A DNA stretch of 64,000 bases, taken from Comamonas composti DSM 21721 (GTDB taxonomy: Bacteria; Pseudomonadota; Gammaproteobacteria; Burkholderiales; Burkholderiaceae_C). The notes beneath the pieces are model-generated. The model was not told where the DNA came from and ran no database searches. It saw only the letters and a list, made by a program, of their open reading frames with translations. Shown here one piece after another: positions 18,113 to 26,797 of the stretch (its first letter is position 1; every line of letters starts with the position of its first letter). Position numbers and translations under genes: made by a program. The stretch spans positions 1 to 64,000 of the forward strand of contig NZ_AUCQ01000002.1 in assembly GCF_000429845.1 (NCBI RefSeq), in the 5' to 3' direction.

Positions 18113-19186
18113 TTACATCAAACGGCGCGCCATGCGCACGGCTTCTATGAGGCTGTCGGGCTCGGCCACGCCTTGGCCGGCGATGTCGAAGGCCGTACCG
18201 TGGTCCGGGCTGGTGCGCACCAGGGGCAGGCCCAGGGTGACGTTCACGCCTTTTTCCACGCCCAGGTATTTCACGGGAATCAGGCCCTGGTCGTGGTACA
18301 TGGCCAGCACCACGTCGAACTCGCCCGGCTTTTCCGGGGTGGCACGCGCGCGCATGAAGACCGTGTCGGGTGCATAGGGGCCGTGCACGTCCAGGCCTTG
18401 CTGTCTGGCCTTGGCGATCGCCGGCGCAATGATGTCGAGCTCCTCGCGGCCGAACAGGCCGCCCTCGCCCGCGTGGGGATTGAGGCCGGCCACGCCGATG
18501 CGCGGCGCGCGGCCCAGGCTGCGCGACAAGGCCTGGTGCGTGATCGCAAGGCTTTGCAGCAGATTGGCCTCGGTCACGGCCTGCAGCGCCTCGCGCAGCG
18601 AGACGTGGATGCTGACCAGCACGGTACGCAGCTCGTCATTCGCGAGCATCATGCGCACCGGCATCTGCGTCAGATCGACGCCCGCATGGCGCGCGGCCTC
18701 GGCCTGGAGCAGCTCGGTATGGCCGGGAAAATCCACGCCCGCTGCATGCAGGGCTTCCTTGTGCAGCGGCGCCGTGACCAGGGCCGCAATCTCGCCCCCG
18801 AGCGCCGCCCTTGCCGCCCAGACCACGCAGCGCGCGGCCGCCTCGCCGGCCTGGGCGCTGACCTGCCCCCAGGGCTCCGGGCCCGGCAGGTCCGGCAGCG
18901 CCAGCAAGGGAATGCACTGCGCCGGCACCTGCGCCAGATGCGCGGGGGATTCGATCAAGGCCACGGGCAGTGCCATGCCGGGCTCGCCGCCCGCGCCCCT
19001 GGCCTCCACCGCAGCCGCACGGCGCAGGGTTTGCAGCTCGCCGACCACGAAGCAGCCCCGCATGACATCGGGCGCTTGCCGGAAGGCCTTGGCGATGATC
19101 TCCGGCCCTATGCCTGCGCTATCGCCTTGCGTGATGGCTATGGGGCTAGTGAAAACAGGAGCGGTAAGCGCTTGTTCCTCGGTCAT
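18113..19186 (-). CDS. pdxA: 4-hydroxythreonine-4-phosphate dehydrogenase PdxA
   Basis: PdxA oxidises 4-phosphohydroxy-L-threonine in the DXP-dependent pyridoxal phosphate pathway. The core begins at PIAITQGDSAGIGPEI (about residue 15). Metal-site histidines are visible in the FPGHTE and AMYHDQGLIPVKYLG motifs, and the GLPLVRTSPDHGTAFDIAG signature is near the C terminus. At 357 residues it is slightly long. The N-terminal ~14 residues are not conserved and overlap half of an interspersed AGCGCTTG palindrome. Confidence 0.95.
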   Translation of the reverse strand: MTEEQALTAPVFTSPIAITQGDSAGIGPEIIAKAFRQAPDVMRGCFVVGELQTLRRAAAVEARGAGGEPGMALPVALIESPAHLAQVPAQCIPLLALPDLPGPEPWGQVSAQAGEAAARCVVWAARAALGGEIAALVTAPLHKEALHAAGVDFPGHTELLQAEAARHAGVDLTQMPVRMMLANDELRTVLVSIHVSLREALQAVTEANLLQSLAITHQALSRSLGRAPRIGVAGLNPHAGEGGLFGREELDIIAPAIAKARQQGLDVHGPYAPDTVFMRARATPEKPGEFDVVLAMYHDQGLIPVKYLGVEKGVNVTLGLPLVRTSPDHGTAFDIAGQGVAEPDSLIEAVRMARRLM

Positions 19187-19253
19187 TTCAGCATCTTTCA
19201 GGCTTGAATCTCTTTAATAGCAAGCGCTACCAGCTACTTTTAAAAGAGCATCA
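19161..19253. repeat. AGCGCTTG palindromic repeat spanning pdxA start and NIF3-gene stop
   Basis: The arms GCGGTAAGCGCTTG (19161-19174) and CAAGCGCTACCAGCT (19221-19235) are imperfect inverted repeats. The outer edge reads CTTTTAAAAGAGCATCA into the stop codon of the NIF3-family gene. The hisB copy at 31586-31678 has the same structure, including the GAGCATCA/stop boundary. Confidence 0.6.
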
Positions 19254-20003
19254 CGCGGGGTTGTCCACTTCGATGAACGCATGCTCCAGCCCCAGCTCAT
19301 CGGCCACATGGGCGGCCAGGGCCGGAGCGCCATAGCGCTCGGTCGCGTGGTGGCCTGCAGCGATGAAGGCCACGCCGGTCTCGCGTGCCAGATGGGCCTG
19401 GGGCTCGGAGATCTCGCCTGTAATAAAGGCATCCGCTCCGGCCGTGATTGCCGCCTCGAAAAAGCCCTGGGCTCCGCCCGTGCACCAGGCCACGCGCCGG
19501 ATGGGCCGCCCTTCGGCTCCCGCCACGCACAGCGCGCTGCGGCCCAGCACCTGCTGCACATGCGTGGCCAGGTTTTGCGCTGTGGCGAAGTCTGCGGCCG
19601 CCATCCAGCCCAGGCCCTGCTCGCCGAAGGCGGCCTCGCCCTGCAGGCCCAGCTTCAGCCCCAGCTGGGCGTTGTTTCCCCAGAGCGGATGCGCATCCAG
19701 CGGCAGGTGGTAGGCAAACAGATTGATGTCATGCGCGAGCAGCAGGCGTATGCGCTCCTTGAGCCAGCCCGTGATGCGGCCGTCCATGCCACGCCAGAAC
19801 AGGCCGTGGTGCACGAAGATGGCATCGGCCCGGGCGGCGATCGCGGCCTCGATCAGCGCGCGGCTGGCCGTGACGCCGCTGACCAGGCGGCGAATCTCGC
19901 TGCGCCCTTCGACCTGCAGGCCGTTGGGCCCGTAGTCCTTGAAACGCTCGGGTTGCAAAAGCCCGTCGAAACGGGCCAGCAGTTCTTGTCGCTCTATGCT
20001 CAT
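19251..20003 (-). CDS. NIF3-family dinuclear-metal protein (YbgI-like)
   Basis: The family (NIF3/YbgI, GTP cyclohydrolase I type 2-like) forms hexameric toroids with two metal ions per site; its function is not settled. Signatures seen are RFKDYGPNGLQVEGR near residue 20, FVHHGLFWRG near 65, NLFAYHLPLDAHPLWGNN near 95 and a late AAGHHATERYG. The ATG at 20003 gives 250 residues; an in-frame ATG at 20021 would add six. Both ATGs lie inside a perfect 10-bp hairpin (20001-20030). Confidence 0.88.
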   Translation of the reverse strand: MSIERQELLARFDGLLQPERFKDYGPNGLQVEGRSEIRRLVSGVTASRALIEAAIAARADAIFVHHGLFWRGMDGRITGWLKERIRLLLAHDINLFAYHLPLDAHPLWGNNAQLGLKLGLQGEAAFGEQGLGWMAAADFATAQNLATHVQQVLGRSALCVAGAEGRPIRRVAWCTGGAQGFFEAAITAGADAFITGEISEPQAHLARETGVAFIAAGHHATERYGAPALAAHVADELGLEHAFIEVDNPA

Positions 20004-20030
20004 GCCGCCATTGTCGGCCATGGCGGCATG
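20001..20030 (-). promoter_or_regulatory. Hairpin containing both candidate start codons of the NIF3-family gene
   Basis: CATGCCGCCA (20001-20010) and TGGCGGCATG (20021-20030) are perfect inverted repeats around a ten-base loop. If transcribed, the structure would sequester the start region. It could instead be a chance result of two similar ATG contexts. Confidence 0.35.
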
Positions 20031-20054
20031 ACGCTTCAGAACATGGTCGCGATC

Positions 20055-22085
20055 TCAGAACTGCGCAGTCAGCCCCAGGTACAGGCGACGCCCGTCAAGC
20101 GTCTTGCCGTAGTCGGACAGGTTCACGCTCTTGTCCAGCAGGTTGTACAGGCCGCCGAACAGCTGCACGTGCTGGGTTGCCTGGTAGGTCGCGCCGACGT
20201 CCACCAGGGTGTAGGCCGGCAGCTGGGCCGTGCCGCCATCGATGCTCTTGCCCTTGTAGCGGGCCTTGCCCCAGAGCTTGAGCCGGCCCGTGGCATTCCA
20301 GTCCGCACCGAGGTTGAACATGTTCCTGGGCAGGTTGCTCAGGGGCTTGCCCGCATTGGGACCGCTGGAGACATCGCTATAGGTATAGGTGTAGGTGGCA
20401 TTGAGCTTGGCACGCCCCATGGGCACGGCCAGCGGCATGCTGTAGGCGGCTTCCAGCCCCTTGATCGTGGCCGAGCTCAGGTTCACGTACTGGTTGATGC
20501 GCGAGCGCACTTCGCCGTTGTAGTGGCAGTCGGGCGCATTCGCAGGACTGGTGCAGATGGTCTGGGTGCTGATCTTGTCCTTGAAATCGGTCTTGTAGGC
20601 CGTGAGGCTGGCGTTCACGTCCTGCGCCGGCGCCCAGTTCAGGCCGATCTCGTAGTTGGTGCTCTTCTCGGGCTTCAAGTCCTTGTTGCCCATGTCCCAG
20701 GCGGCTCCGCGCGCAGCAATCTCCACGATGTTGTCGTCGGCCTGCTTGAGCGTGGGCGCCTTGTAGCCGCCGCTTACGCCGCCCTTGAAGGTGAGGGCTT
20801 CGTTCAGGCGGTAGACGCCGTACAGGCGCGGAATCCACTCGCTGCCATAGTGCTCGTTGCGGTCGTAGCGGATGCCGCCGACCACGGAGAACTGATCGGT
20901 CAGAAAGAACTCGTCCTCGGCGAACAAGGCCATCTGCCAGCGCTCCAGGTTGGTGTTGCGCGAGCCCGGGAAGCGGCTCGCATCGTGGTCCGTGCGCTCG
21001 TTCTTGTACTCGGCGCCGAAGGAGATCATGTGCCTGTCCAGCGGCATCACGGTCTTGGTCTGCAGGTAGGTCGCCTGGTACTTGGACTGGTTGCTGCCAT
21101 TGGTGATGTCCACGCTCTCGCGCGTGATGAAGGAGTTGGTGCGCATGCGCTCGCCCCAGTCGATCTCGTGCGTGAGCGCGTAGTAGTTGCGCTCGTTCTC
21201 CACCGAGCCTTCCGCGCCGGTACGGGCCGTGCGCCGGTTGTCGCCCTCGCCGTAGGTCGCCTCCAGCCCCAGGGTCTGGGCATTCGTGAGCTTCCAGGCC
21301 AGCTTGGCCGTGATGTCCTTGTTCTCGCGCGCCGCGTAGCCACCGGTGAAGCTGTCCTCGTTGCGCTTGAAGCGCGAGCCATAAAGCGTAAGCCCCAGAC
21401 GCTCATGCACGATGGGGCCGCTCAGGTAAAAGCGCTGCTGGTTCTCGCTGCCCGCGTCGGAGTTTTCCTGCACCACGCCGTCCACGGTCACGCTGCCCGT
21501 CCACGTGGTCGCAACCTTCTTGGTGATGATGTTGATCACCCCGCCCAGCGCGCTGGAGCCGTAGAGCGAGGACATGGGCCCGCGGATCACCTCGATGCGC
21601 TCGATGGCCGAGACCGGCGGCAGCCAGCTCGTCTGCTGCGCACCGCCAAAGCCGTTGTAATAGGCTTGGGACGAGCTGCCCAGCGGCTTGCCGTCCACGA
21701 GGAACAGCGTGTAGTCCTCGCCGAGGCCCCGGATATAGATCTGCGTGGATTCGATCTTTCCGCCTGCGCCGCCTTCGATGCTCACGCCGGGAATGTCGAG
21801 CAGCGCATCCGTGACATCGCGGTAGCGCCGCCCTTCGAGATCCTCCTTGGTGACCACCGTGATCGATGCGGGTGCATCCGCCACGGCCTGCTCGAAGCCC
21901 GTGGCCGTGACCACCGTTTCGGACAGCCTGGTTTCGCCGGCCTGGCGCGGCTGCTCTGCCTGCGTCTGCGCCTGGGCCTGGGCCAGCAGCACGCTCCCGC
22001 CGGCCAGCAAACAGACCACGGCCTTGGCAACGCTGTTTGGAGTGAACAGGCCTGCAAGCGATCGAGAAGAAGAAAGAATATTCAC
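20055..22085 (-). CDS. TonB-dependent ferric-siderophore receptor (FepA/CirA-like)
   Basis: This is a predicted outer-membrane receptor for an iron complex, probably a catecholate. The signal peptide ends around the AQAQAQ run (residues 35-40). The TonB box SETVVTA is at about 55-61. The plug domain carries the IYIRGLGEDYTLFLVDG and RIEVIRGPMSSLYGSSALGGVINIITK signatures, and a 22-strand barrel follows, ending in a terminal phenylalanine (LTAQF). At 676 residues it is of the FepA/PfeA/CirA size. It is the last gene after DUF3649-PepSY-DUF3325 genes. The substrate cannot be read from sequence. Confidence 0.9.
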   Translation of the reverse strand: MNILSSSRSLAGLFTPNSVAKAVVCLLAGGSVLLAQAQAQTQAEQPRQAGETRLSETVVTATGFEQAVADAPASITVVTKEDLEGRRYRDVTDALLDIPGVSIEGGAGGKIESTQIYIRGLGEDYTLFLVDGKPLGSSSQAYYNGFGGAQQTSWLPPVSAIERIEVIRGPMSSLYGSSALGGVINIITKKVATTWTGSVTVDGVVQENSDAGSENQQRFYLSGPIVHERLGLTLYGSRFKRNEDSFTGGYAARENKDITAKLAWKLTNAQTLGLEATYGEGDNRRTARTGAEGSVENERNYYALTHEIDWGERMRTNSFITRESVDITNGSNQSKYQATYLQTKTVMPLDRHMISFGAEYKNERTDHDASRFPGSRNTNLERWQMALFAEDEFFLTDQFSVVGGIRYDRNEHYGSEWIPRLYGVYRLNEALTFKGGVSGGYKAPTLKQADDNIVEIAARGAAWDMGNKDLKPEKSTNYEIGLNWAPAQDVNASLTAYKTDFKDKISTQTICTSPANAPDCHYNGEVRSRINQYVNLSSATIKGLEAAYSMPLAVPMGRAKLNATYTYTYSDVSSGPNAGKPLSNLPRNMFNLGADWNATGRLKLWGKARYKGKSIDGGTAQLPAYTLVDVGATYQATQHVQLFGGLYNLLDKSVNLSDYGKTLDGRRLYLGLTAQF

Positions 22086-22213
22086 CAGAATGCTCCCGTT
22101 GATTTGTGATGTGGAAAATTCCGCAGGCGCAAAGCCCGCAAAAAATGGGCGCAGAGCTCCCCCGCAGGAGCTTTCGCTCCCGCTTTCGGAGACTCGTCAA
22201 GAGATGTCTGGGC

Positions 22214-22546
22214 TCAGCTGGCGGCCAGCCAGAACGCCAGCCCGAGCAGGCTGGACAGGGCGGCGGCGTGGCGCACGTGGCGCGAGAAATAGGTAAACAT
22301 CAGGGCCAGCGCACCGGCCGCAAAACTGAGCAGGCCCAGCCACGCGGCCAAGGCCACGGAAGGCCCCCAGCGCATGAGACAGGGCAGCAGGGAAATGGCC
22401 AGCAGCACATAGCCACCCAGGCGCCAGGCCAGAAGCTGCCGCTCGCCCAGCGATGGCATGTGCAGGGACTCGCCATGCCGCTCCATGGTGGCGGCGATGA
22501 GCGTAAAGCCCGCAAAGGCCAAAAGCAGTGCAGACCAGAACATCAT
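22214..22546 (-). CDS. DUF3325-type small membrane protein of an iron-uptake operon
   Basis: The 110-residue product starts MMFWSALLLAFAGFTLIAATMERHGE and has three predicted membrane helices, matching DUF3325. Members occur beside PepSY-domain membrane proteins and TonB receptors; their role is unknown. The start overlaps the stop of the PepSY gene (ATGA). The 128-base gap before the TonB receptor contains short GC-rich inverted repeats but no obvious promoter. Confidence 0.75.
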   Translation of the reverse strand: MMFWSALLLAFAGFTLIAATMERHGESLHMPSLGERQLLAWRLGGYVLLAISLLPCLMRWGPSVALAAWLGLLSFAAGALALMFTYFSRHVRHAAALSSLLGLAFWLAAS

Positions 22547-24228
22547 GGTGCGCTCTCCACGGCGGCCAGGGTTGCTGTCGAGGCTGCTGCAGGCGTGGCC
22601 ACGGGCTGGCTGCGCCCTGCGGCCGGCTTTGCGGCTGCGGCCTTGCCCGCAGCAGGCTTTAAAAGCCACCAGACGATGACGCCATGCACCAAGGCCAGGG
22701 CCAGCATCATCAGGTCAAAGCCGGCAATGCTCCACTGCCCGCCCGGAATGCTTTGCAGCAGCGAGGCGCCGCCCGTCATGGCATTGAGCAGCGGCAGCAG
22801 CGCAAACAGCAAGGTCGCCAGCGCCAGCTGCTCGCACCAGGCCTTGCGGTGCGGGCGCACCATGGGATGGAGCAGACACAGCAGCCAGACCACGAAAAAG
22901 CCGCGAATCTCCCAATCGCTGCGCGCAGACATGCCGGCCGGAATCAGGCGGTTGAGCCAGAAGTAGGCGGCCGTGGCCAGGGACAGGCCGGCGATCGAGC
23001 CCACGTTCAGCACCTCCACCAGGCGGTGGCCCCAGGGCGTGCGGCCCAGCTTGCGCCGCTCCGGCAGGCGTTTGACCACCCACAGCACCATGCCCGTGGC
23101 GGCCATCAGCGTTCCCACGACACCGCTGAGAAACAGCAGCCAGCGCAGGGCGGGCTCGGCAAACCGGCCCAGGTGCACGCTGGTGAAGACGTTGTTCGTC
23201 GCCCGCACCCAGGAGACATCGGCACTCGCCGGCCCCTTGAGCAGCTCGCCCGTGGCCCCGTCGAATGTCATGCTGCCCGAGATTCCGCGATTGATGAGGC
23301 TGGAGCCGCCGCGCTCGCGCAGCTCGACCGTGGCCTGGGCCGTGCCCGGTGCATTCACCGTCATGCTGCCGACGCCGGTGTCCGGCCATGTCTGCTGCGC
23401 CTGCGCAAGCATGGGCCCGATGGCGGCCATGCGGGCCGGGACTTCCTGCTGCGCTGGCGCACCGCCTCGGCGGCCGCCGGCGGCGCCCGGCGCTGGCGCC
23501 TGCCGGTTGCCGCGCATTTCGGAGAAGTAGGCCGAGGTATCTCCGTTGTAGGCCGCCTGTATGCCCCAGGGCATGAGCATGTTCATAAAGAGCAACAGGC
23601 CGCTGAAGGTAATCACGATATGAAACGGCAGGGCCAGCACGGCCGTGGCGTTGTGCGCATCCAGCCAGGAACGCTGGCCCTTGCGCGGGCGGAAGGTGAA
23701 GAAGTCCGTGAAGATCTTCTTGTGCGTGATGACGCCCGTGATGATGGCCACGAACATCAGCATCGTGGCAATGCCCACGATCCAGCGCCCCCAGATGCGC
23801 GGCATGGCATAGAGCTCGAAGTGAAAGCGGTAGAGGAAACTGCCGCCACGCGTTTCGCGCGCATCCAGGCGCTCGCCGGTCGCGGCATCGAGCTCGGCAC
23901 GCTTCATGCCTGCGCGGCCCGCTGCTGCGCCGGGCTCGCGCCACGAAGCGGCGATGGCCGTCTGCCGGGGCCCGGGAAAGCTCAGCGTCCAGGTCGTGGC
24001 CGTGGGCGCAATCCTCTGCATGGCCTCCACGCCGCGCTGCACCATGTCCTCGCCGGCAACCGACTGATGCAGCTCAGGCCGCATCCAGTCCGTGATCTCG
24101 TCACGGAAATAGCTCAGGGTTCCGGTGAAGAAGACCGCATACAGCAGCCACCCTAGAAGCAGGCCGCTCCAGGTGTGCAGCCAGGACATGGACTGGCGCA
24201 GCCCCTCGGGCTTTCCATCGGCCCTCAT
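22543..24228 (-). CDS. PepSY-associated transmembrane protein (PiuB-like)
   Basis: The 561-residue protein begins in the cytoplasm, with a helix at WLHTWSGLLLGWLLYAVFFTG near residue 20. A periplasmic PepSY region follows, then helices near 180-200, 235-260 and several towards the C terminus. The WLDAHNATAVLALPFHIVITFSG segment is a family hallmark. Relatives are linked to siderophore and iron uptake and some are proposed to reduce ferric-siderophores. A low-complexity Ala/Gly-rich stretch lies around 300 and an Ala/Lys-rich tail at the end. ATGA overlaps on both sides show tight coupling. Confidence 0.85.
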   Translation of the reverse strand: MRADGKPEGLRQSMSWLHTWSGLLLGWLLYAVFFTGTLSYFRDEITDWMRPELHQSVAGEDMVQRGVEAMQRIAPTATTWTLSFPGPRQTAIAASWREPGAAAGRAGMKRAELDAATGERLDARETRGGSFLYRFHFELYAMPRIWGRWIVGIATMLMFVAIITGVITHKKIFTDFFTFRPRKGQRSWLDAHNATAVLALPFHIVITFSGLLLFMNMLMPWGIQAAYNGDTSAYFSEMRGNRQAPAPGAAGGRRGGAPAQQEVPARMAAIGPMLAQAQQTWPDTGVGSMTVNAPGTAQATVELRERGGSSLINRGISGSMTFDGATGELLKGPASADVSWVRATNNVFTSVHLGRFAEPALRWLLFLSGVVGTLMAATGMVLWVVKRLPERRKLGRTPWGHRLVEVLNVGSIAGLSLATAAYFWLNRLIPAGMSARSDWEIRGFFVVWLLCLLHPMVRPHRKAWCEQLALATLLFALLPLLNAMTGGASLLQSIPGGQWSIAGFDLMMLALALVHGVIVWWLLKPAAGKAAAAKPAAGRSQPVATPAAASTATLAAVESAP

Positions 24229-24551
24229 GGCTGAGCCCCCGGAGCAAGCCACCAGCAGATCAGGCCCAGCGCCAGCGCCGGAATCACCACGCCGGCCCAG
24301 GCACGCGCAACGCTTGCGCAGGCAAAGCACCACATGGCCGCCACCGCATACACGATGAAGGACAGCATGGTGGCTGCCATGGTGGCATCGCCACGGGACA
24401 TGCCCAGAAACTGCAGGCCCAGGGCACCGGCCATTGCACTGGCTGCGGCAAGCCCATACCCTGCGCCGACTGCAGCAAGCGTTCTTGCTGCAACATTGGC
24501 CCTGTACCACCCCAGGCCTGGCGCCTGGCGGGCTGATATCGTTTTACTCAA
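24225..24551 (-). CDS. DUF3649-family membrane protein
   Basis: The 108-residue product has three hydrophobic helices and matches DUF3649, short proteins found at the head of PepSY/DUF3325/TonB-receptor operons. Function unknown; a helper for the PepSY protein is plausible. It is the first gene of the operon and sits about 60 bases downstream of a Fur-type palindrome. Confidence 0.72.
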   Translation of the reverse strand: MSKTISARQAPGLGWYRANVAARTLAAVGAGYGLAAASAMAGALGLQFLGMSRGDATMAATMLSFIVYAVAAMWCFACASVARAWAGVVIPALALGLICWWLAPGAQP

Positions 24552-24610
24552 GACTTTCTCTCAGATGCGAAGTTGCGTTGCGAGGAGATTCTCCACCCAT
24601 CAAAGTACAC

Positions 24611-24629
24611 AATGCGTATGATTCGCATT
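24611..24629. promoter_or_regulatory. Fur-box-like palindrome between the iron operon and the two-component system
   Basis: AATGCGTATGATTCGCATT is a near-perfect inverted repeat. Read on the minus strand (AATGCGAATCATACGCATT) it follows the GAATCAT-centred layout of proteobacterial Fur sites. It lies in the 110-base gap between DUF3649 (-) and the response regulator (+), so it could control both directions. Confidence 0.65.
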
Positions 24630-24661
24630 TGTATCAATTATTCCTGATCAACGTCTGACCA

Positions 24662-25354
24662 ATGAAGCTGCTCGTTGTCGAAGACCACAAAGACCTGAGG
24701 GCGTTGCTGCAGGAGCACCTGGAGCGCATGGGGTTTGCCGTCGACGCCGTGGCCACCGGGCGACAGGCGCTGGATGCCATGGCGATGAACACCTTTGACG
24801 CCCTGATCCTGGACCTGGGCCTGCCGGACATGGACGGCATGCAGGTGCTTGCGCAGTGCGGAAGCTGCCGGCGCAAGACCCCGTGCATCATTCTCACGGC
24901 CAGGGATGCACTGCAAAGCCGTGTCGCCGGGCTCAACCAGGGCGCGGACGACTATGTGCTCAAGCCCTTTGACCTCGCCGAGCTCGAAGCGCGTGTGCGC
25001 GCCGTCCTGCGCCGCTCCCAGGGCAGCCGCGAGCACCGGCTGAGCCTGGGCAATCTGGCTTTCGAGACCGACTCCCGCCACGCCACCGTCGACGGGCAGG
25101 CCCTGGACCTGCAAAGGCGCGAGGCCATGCTGCTCGAAGAAATGCTGCGCGTCTGGCCGCGCATCGTGGTCAAGGAGCGCATGGAGGAGCACCTCTACGC
25201 CTCGCGCGAGAGCGTGACCCTGAATGCCATCGAAGCCCTGATCTCGCGCCTGCGCCGCAAGCTGCGGCAGGCCGGCGCCGATGTGGCCATCGATACCGTG
25301 CGCGGTGTGGGCTACCGCATGGTTCTGCCGGCTGCCGAGCATGGCCGGGATTAG
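24662..25354 (+). CDS. OmpR-family response regulator
   Basis: The 230-residue protein has an N-terminal receiver domain (acidic pair E7/D8, phospho-acceptor D51, lysine in VLKPF near residue 101). A C-terminal winged-helix DNA-binding domain follows, ending in the TVRGVGYRM motif. The layout beside a catecholate-type TonB receptor resembles PfeR/PfeS of Pseudomonas, but the sequence also resembles QseB-type regulators. It overlaps the kinase gene by 14 bases. Confidence 0.92.
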   Translation: MKLLVVEDHKDLRALLQEHLERMGFAVDAVATGRQALDAMAMNTFDALILDLGLPDMDGMQVLAQCGSCRRKTPCIILTARDALQSRVAGLNQGADDYVLKPFDLAELEARVRAVLRRSQGSREHRLSLGNLAFETDSRHATVDGQALDLQRREAMLLEEMLRVWPRIVVKERMEEHLYASRESVTLNAIEALISRLRRKLRQAGADVAIDTVRGVGYRMVLPAAEHGRD

Positions 25355-26684
25355 CCTCAAGCGCCGGGTACTGCTCGGCCTGACACTGGCCTTTGCAGCC
25401 GGCGCAGGCGCCCTGGCCCTGTCGCTGTACGACACGAGAGACCAGTTGCGGCGCGCCACCATGCTGATCCAGGCGCAGGAGATCGCCGCTGGTTTCAGCA
25501 TGCAAAGCGACCCTGCGAGCCTGCCCAAAAGCTATGCGGGCGGCGAGCTCTCCTACACCCTGTACTCCCCGCAGGGCCAGGTACTCTGGTTCTCCGAGAA
25601 TCTGAAATCGCCGCGCCGCCTTCGCCGTGCCTTGACCGACCAGACCCCATCCCTGCTGCGCTGGCCTTGGTTTCGCTGGCCCATGCACAGCGGGGAAGTG
25701 GTGAACGTGCCCGCGCGGCTGGCCGACGGAGCCACCCTCATGGTCGCCAAGCGCGACACGCTGGAGCGCCAGGCCATAGGCAACCTGCTGCATGCCAAGC
25801 TCTTGCAGGCCCTGACCATGCTGATCCCCGTGGGCCTGCTGGCCTTTTTGCTGATCTACCAGATGATGCGCTGGACGCTCAAGCCGGTTCAGGAAGCCGC
25901 GCGCTTTGCCCAGGGCATCTCTCCGGGCAATGCCCGCCCCATCCCCACCGACAGGCTGCCCCGGGAGCTGCTGCCGCTGGCCCAGGCCGTGAATACGGCG
26001 CTGGAAAAACTGGCCCAGTCGCTGGCCAATGAAAAGCGGCTGGTTGCGGACTCGGCGCATGAGCTCAGGACGCCGCTGACCGTGCTGGACCTGCGCCTGC
26101 AAAAGGCCAGAGCCCATGCCGTGCCCGACTGGCCCGCCATCGATGCCGACATGCACCATCTGCGGCGCGTCACGGACCAGCTGATGCTGCTCGCCCGCCA
26201 GGACCAGGACCTGGGCGCGGGCGAGGCCTCGCGCGCAAACCCCCAAACCCATCTGTCCCGCCTGGTACGGGAGGTGGCAGCCGCCATGCTGCCCTTGTTC
26301 GACTCCCAGGCCCGGCCGTTGCATGTGAGTCTCATGGATGGCATTCGCTGCCGTGGCGACGAAGACCTCTTGCGCACGGCCATCAGCAATGTGCTGGAGA
26401 ACGCCTTCCACCACGGCCATGGCGATGTGGCGATTGCCATGTCCTGCACGGCAGACACAATCAGCCTGAGGATTGGCGACCAGGGCGCCGGCCCGCCCGC
26501 TGAAAGCCATGAACGCATGTTCACCCGTTTCCAGAAAGGCAGCCCCGACAGCAAGGGCGCAGGCCTTGGCCTAGCCATCACCCGGCAAGTCCTGCGCAAT
26601 GCCGGCGGAGAGGCCCGGTTCATGCCCGGCCCAGGCGGCTGCGTGGTCGAGCTCTGCTTTGCGCGCTGGCAGGCCGCGGACTAA
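25341..26684 (+). CDS. Sensor histidine kinase
   Basis: The 447-residue protein is the partner of the preceding regulator. It has an N-terminal helix (about 8-28), a periplasmic sensor region of about 120 residues, a second helix near 158-175 and a HAMP-like linker. The HisKA motif SAHELRTPL has the phospho-acceptor at H240, and the ATPase domain shows N-box, DQGAG and GAGLGLAI motifs. The general form is QseC/PfeS-like. The TAA stop coincides with the first bases of a solo MITE-type end. Confidence 0.92.
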   Translation: MAGISLKRRVLLGLTLAFAAGAGALALSLYDTRDQLRRATMLIQAQEIAAGFSMQSDPASLPKSYAGGELSYTLYSPQGQVLWFSENLKSPRRLRRALTDQTPSLLRWPWFRWPMHSGEVVNVPARLADGATLMVAKRDTLERQAIGNLLHAKLLQALTMLIPVGLLAFLLIYQMMRWTLKPVQEAARFAQGISPGNARPIPTDRLPRELLPLAQAVNTALEKLAQSLANEKRLVADSAHELRTPLTVLDLRLQKARAHAVPDWPAIDADMHHLRRVTDQLMLLARQDQDLGAGEASRANPQTHLSRLVREVAAAMLPLFDSQARPLHVSLMDGIRCRGDEDLLRTAISNVLENAFHHGHGDVAIAMSCTADTISLRIGDQGAGPPAESHERMFTRFQKGSPDSKGAGLGLAITRQVLRNAGGEARFMPGPGGCVVELCFARWQAAD

Positions 26685-26701
26685 GAGCGTGTTCACGATC
26701 T
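26682..26701. repeat. Solo end related to the 6.3-kb MITE-like element
   Basis: TAAGAGCGTGTTCACGATCT matches the right terminal repeat of the element at 6273-6545 at 16 or more of 20 positions. No second inverted end lies before the protease gene at 26798. The terminal T-N-A triplet is the stop codon of the kinase gene, as it is for yacG at the other copy. Confidence 0.6.
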
Positions 26702-26797
26702 AAGCCCGCACAGCACATCTTCTGCGCCCCGTTTCCCACAGAGGCCTGCAAGCTTGCTTCACAATGCAGTGTCTTCCCATCTTCTGACAAAGCATTC

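Noticed and set aside
19281-22109. A 942-codon open frame antisense to the NIF3-family gene and the TonB receptor
   Set aside because: It crosses two well-supported genes and their gap, and has the same shadow composition with no recognisable domain.
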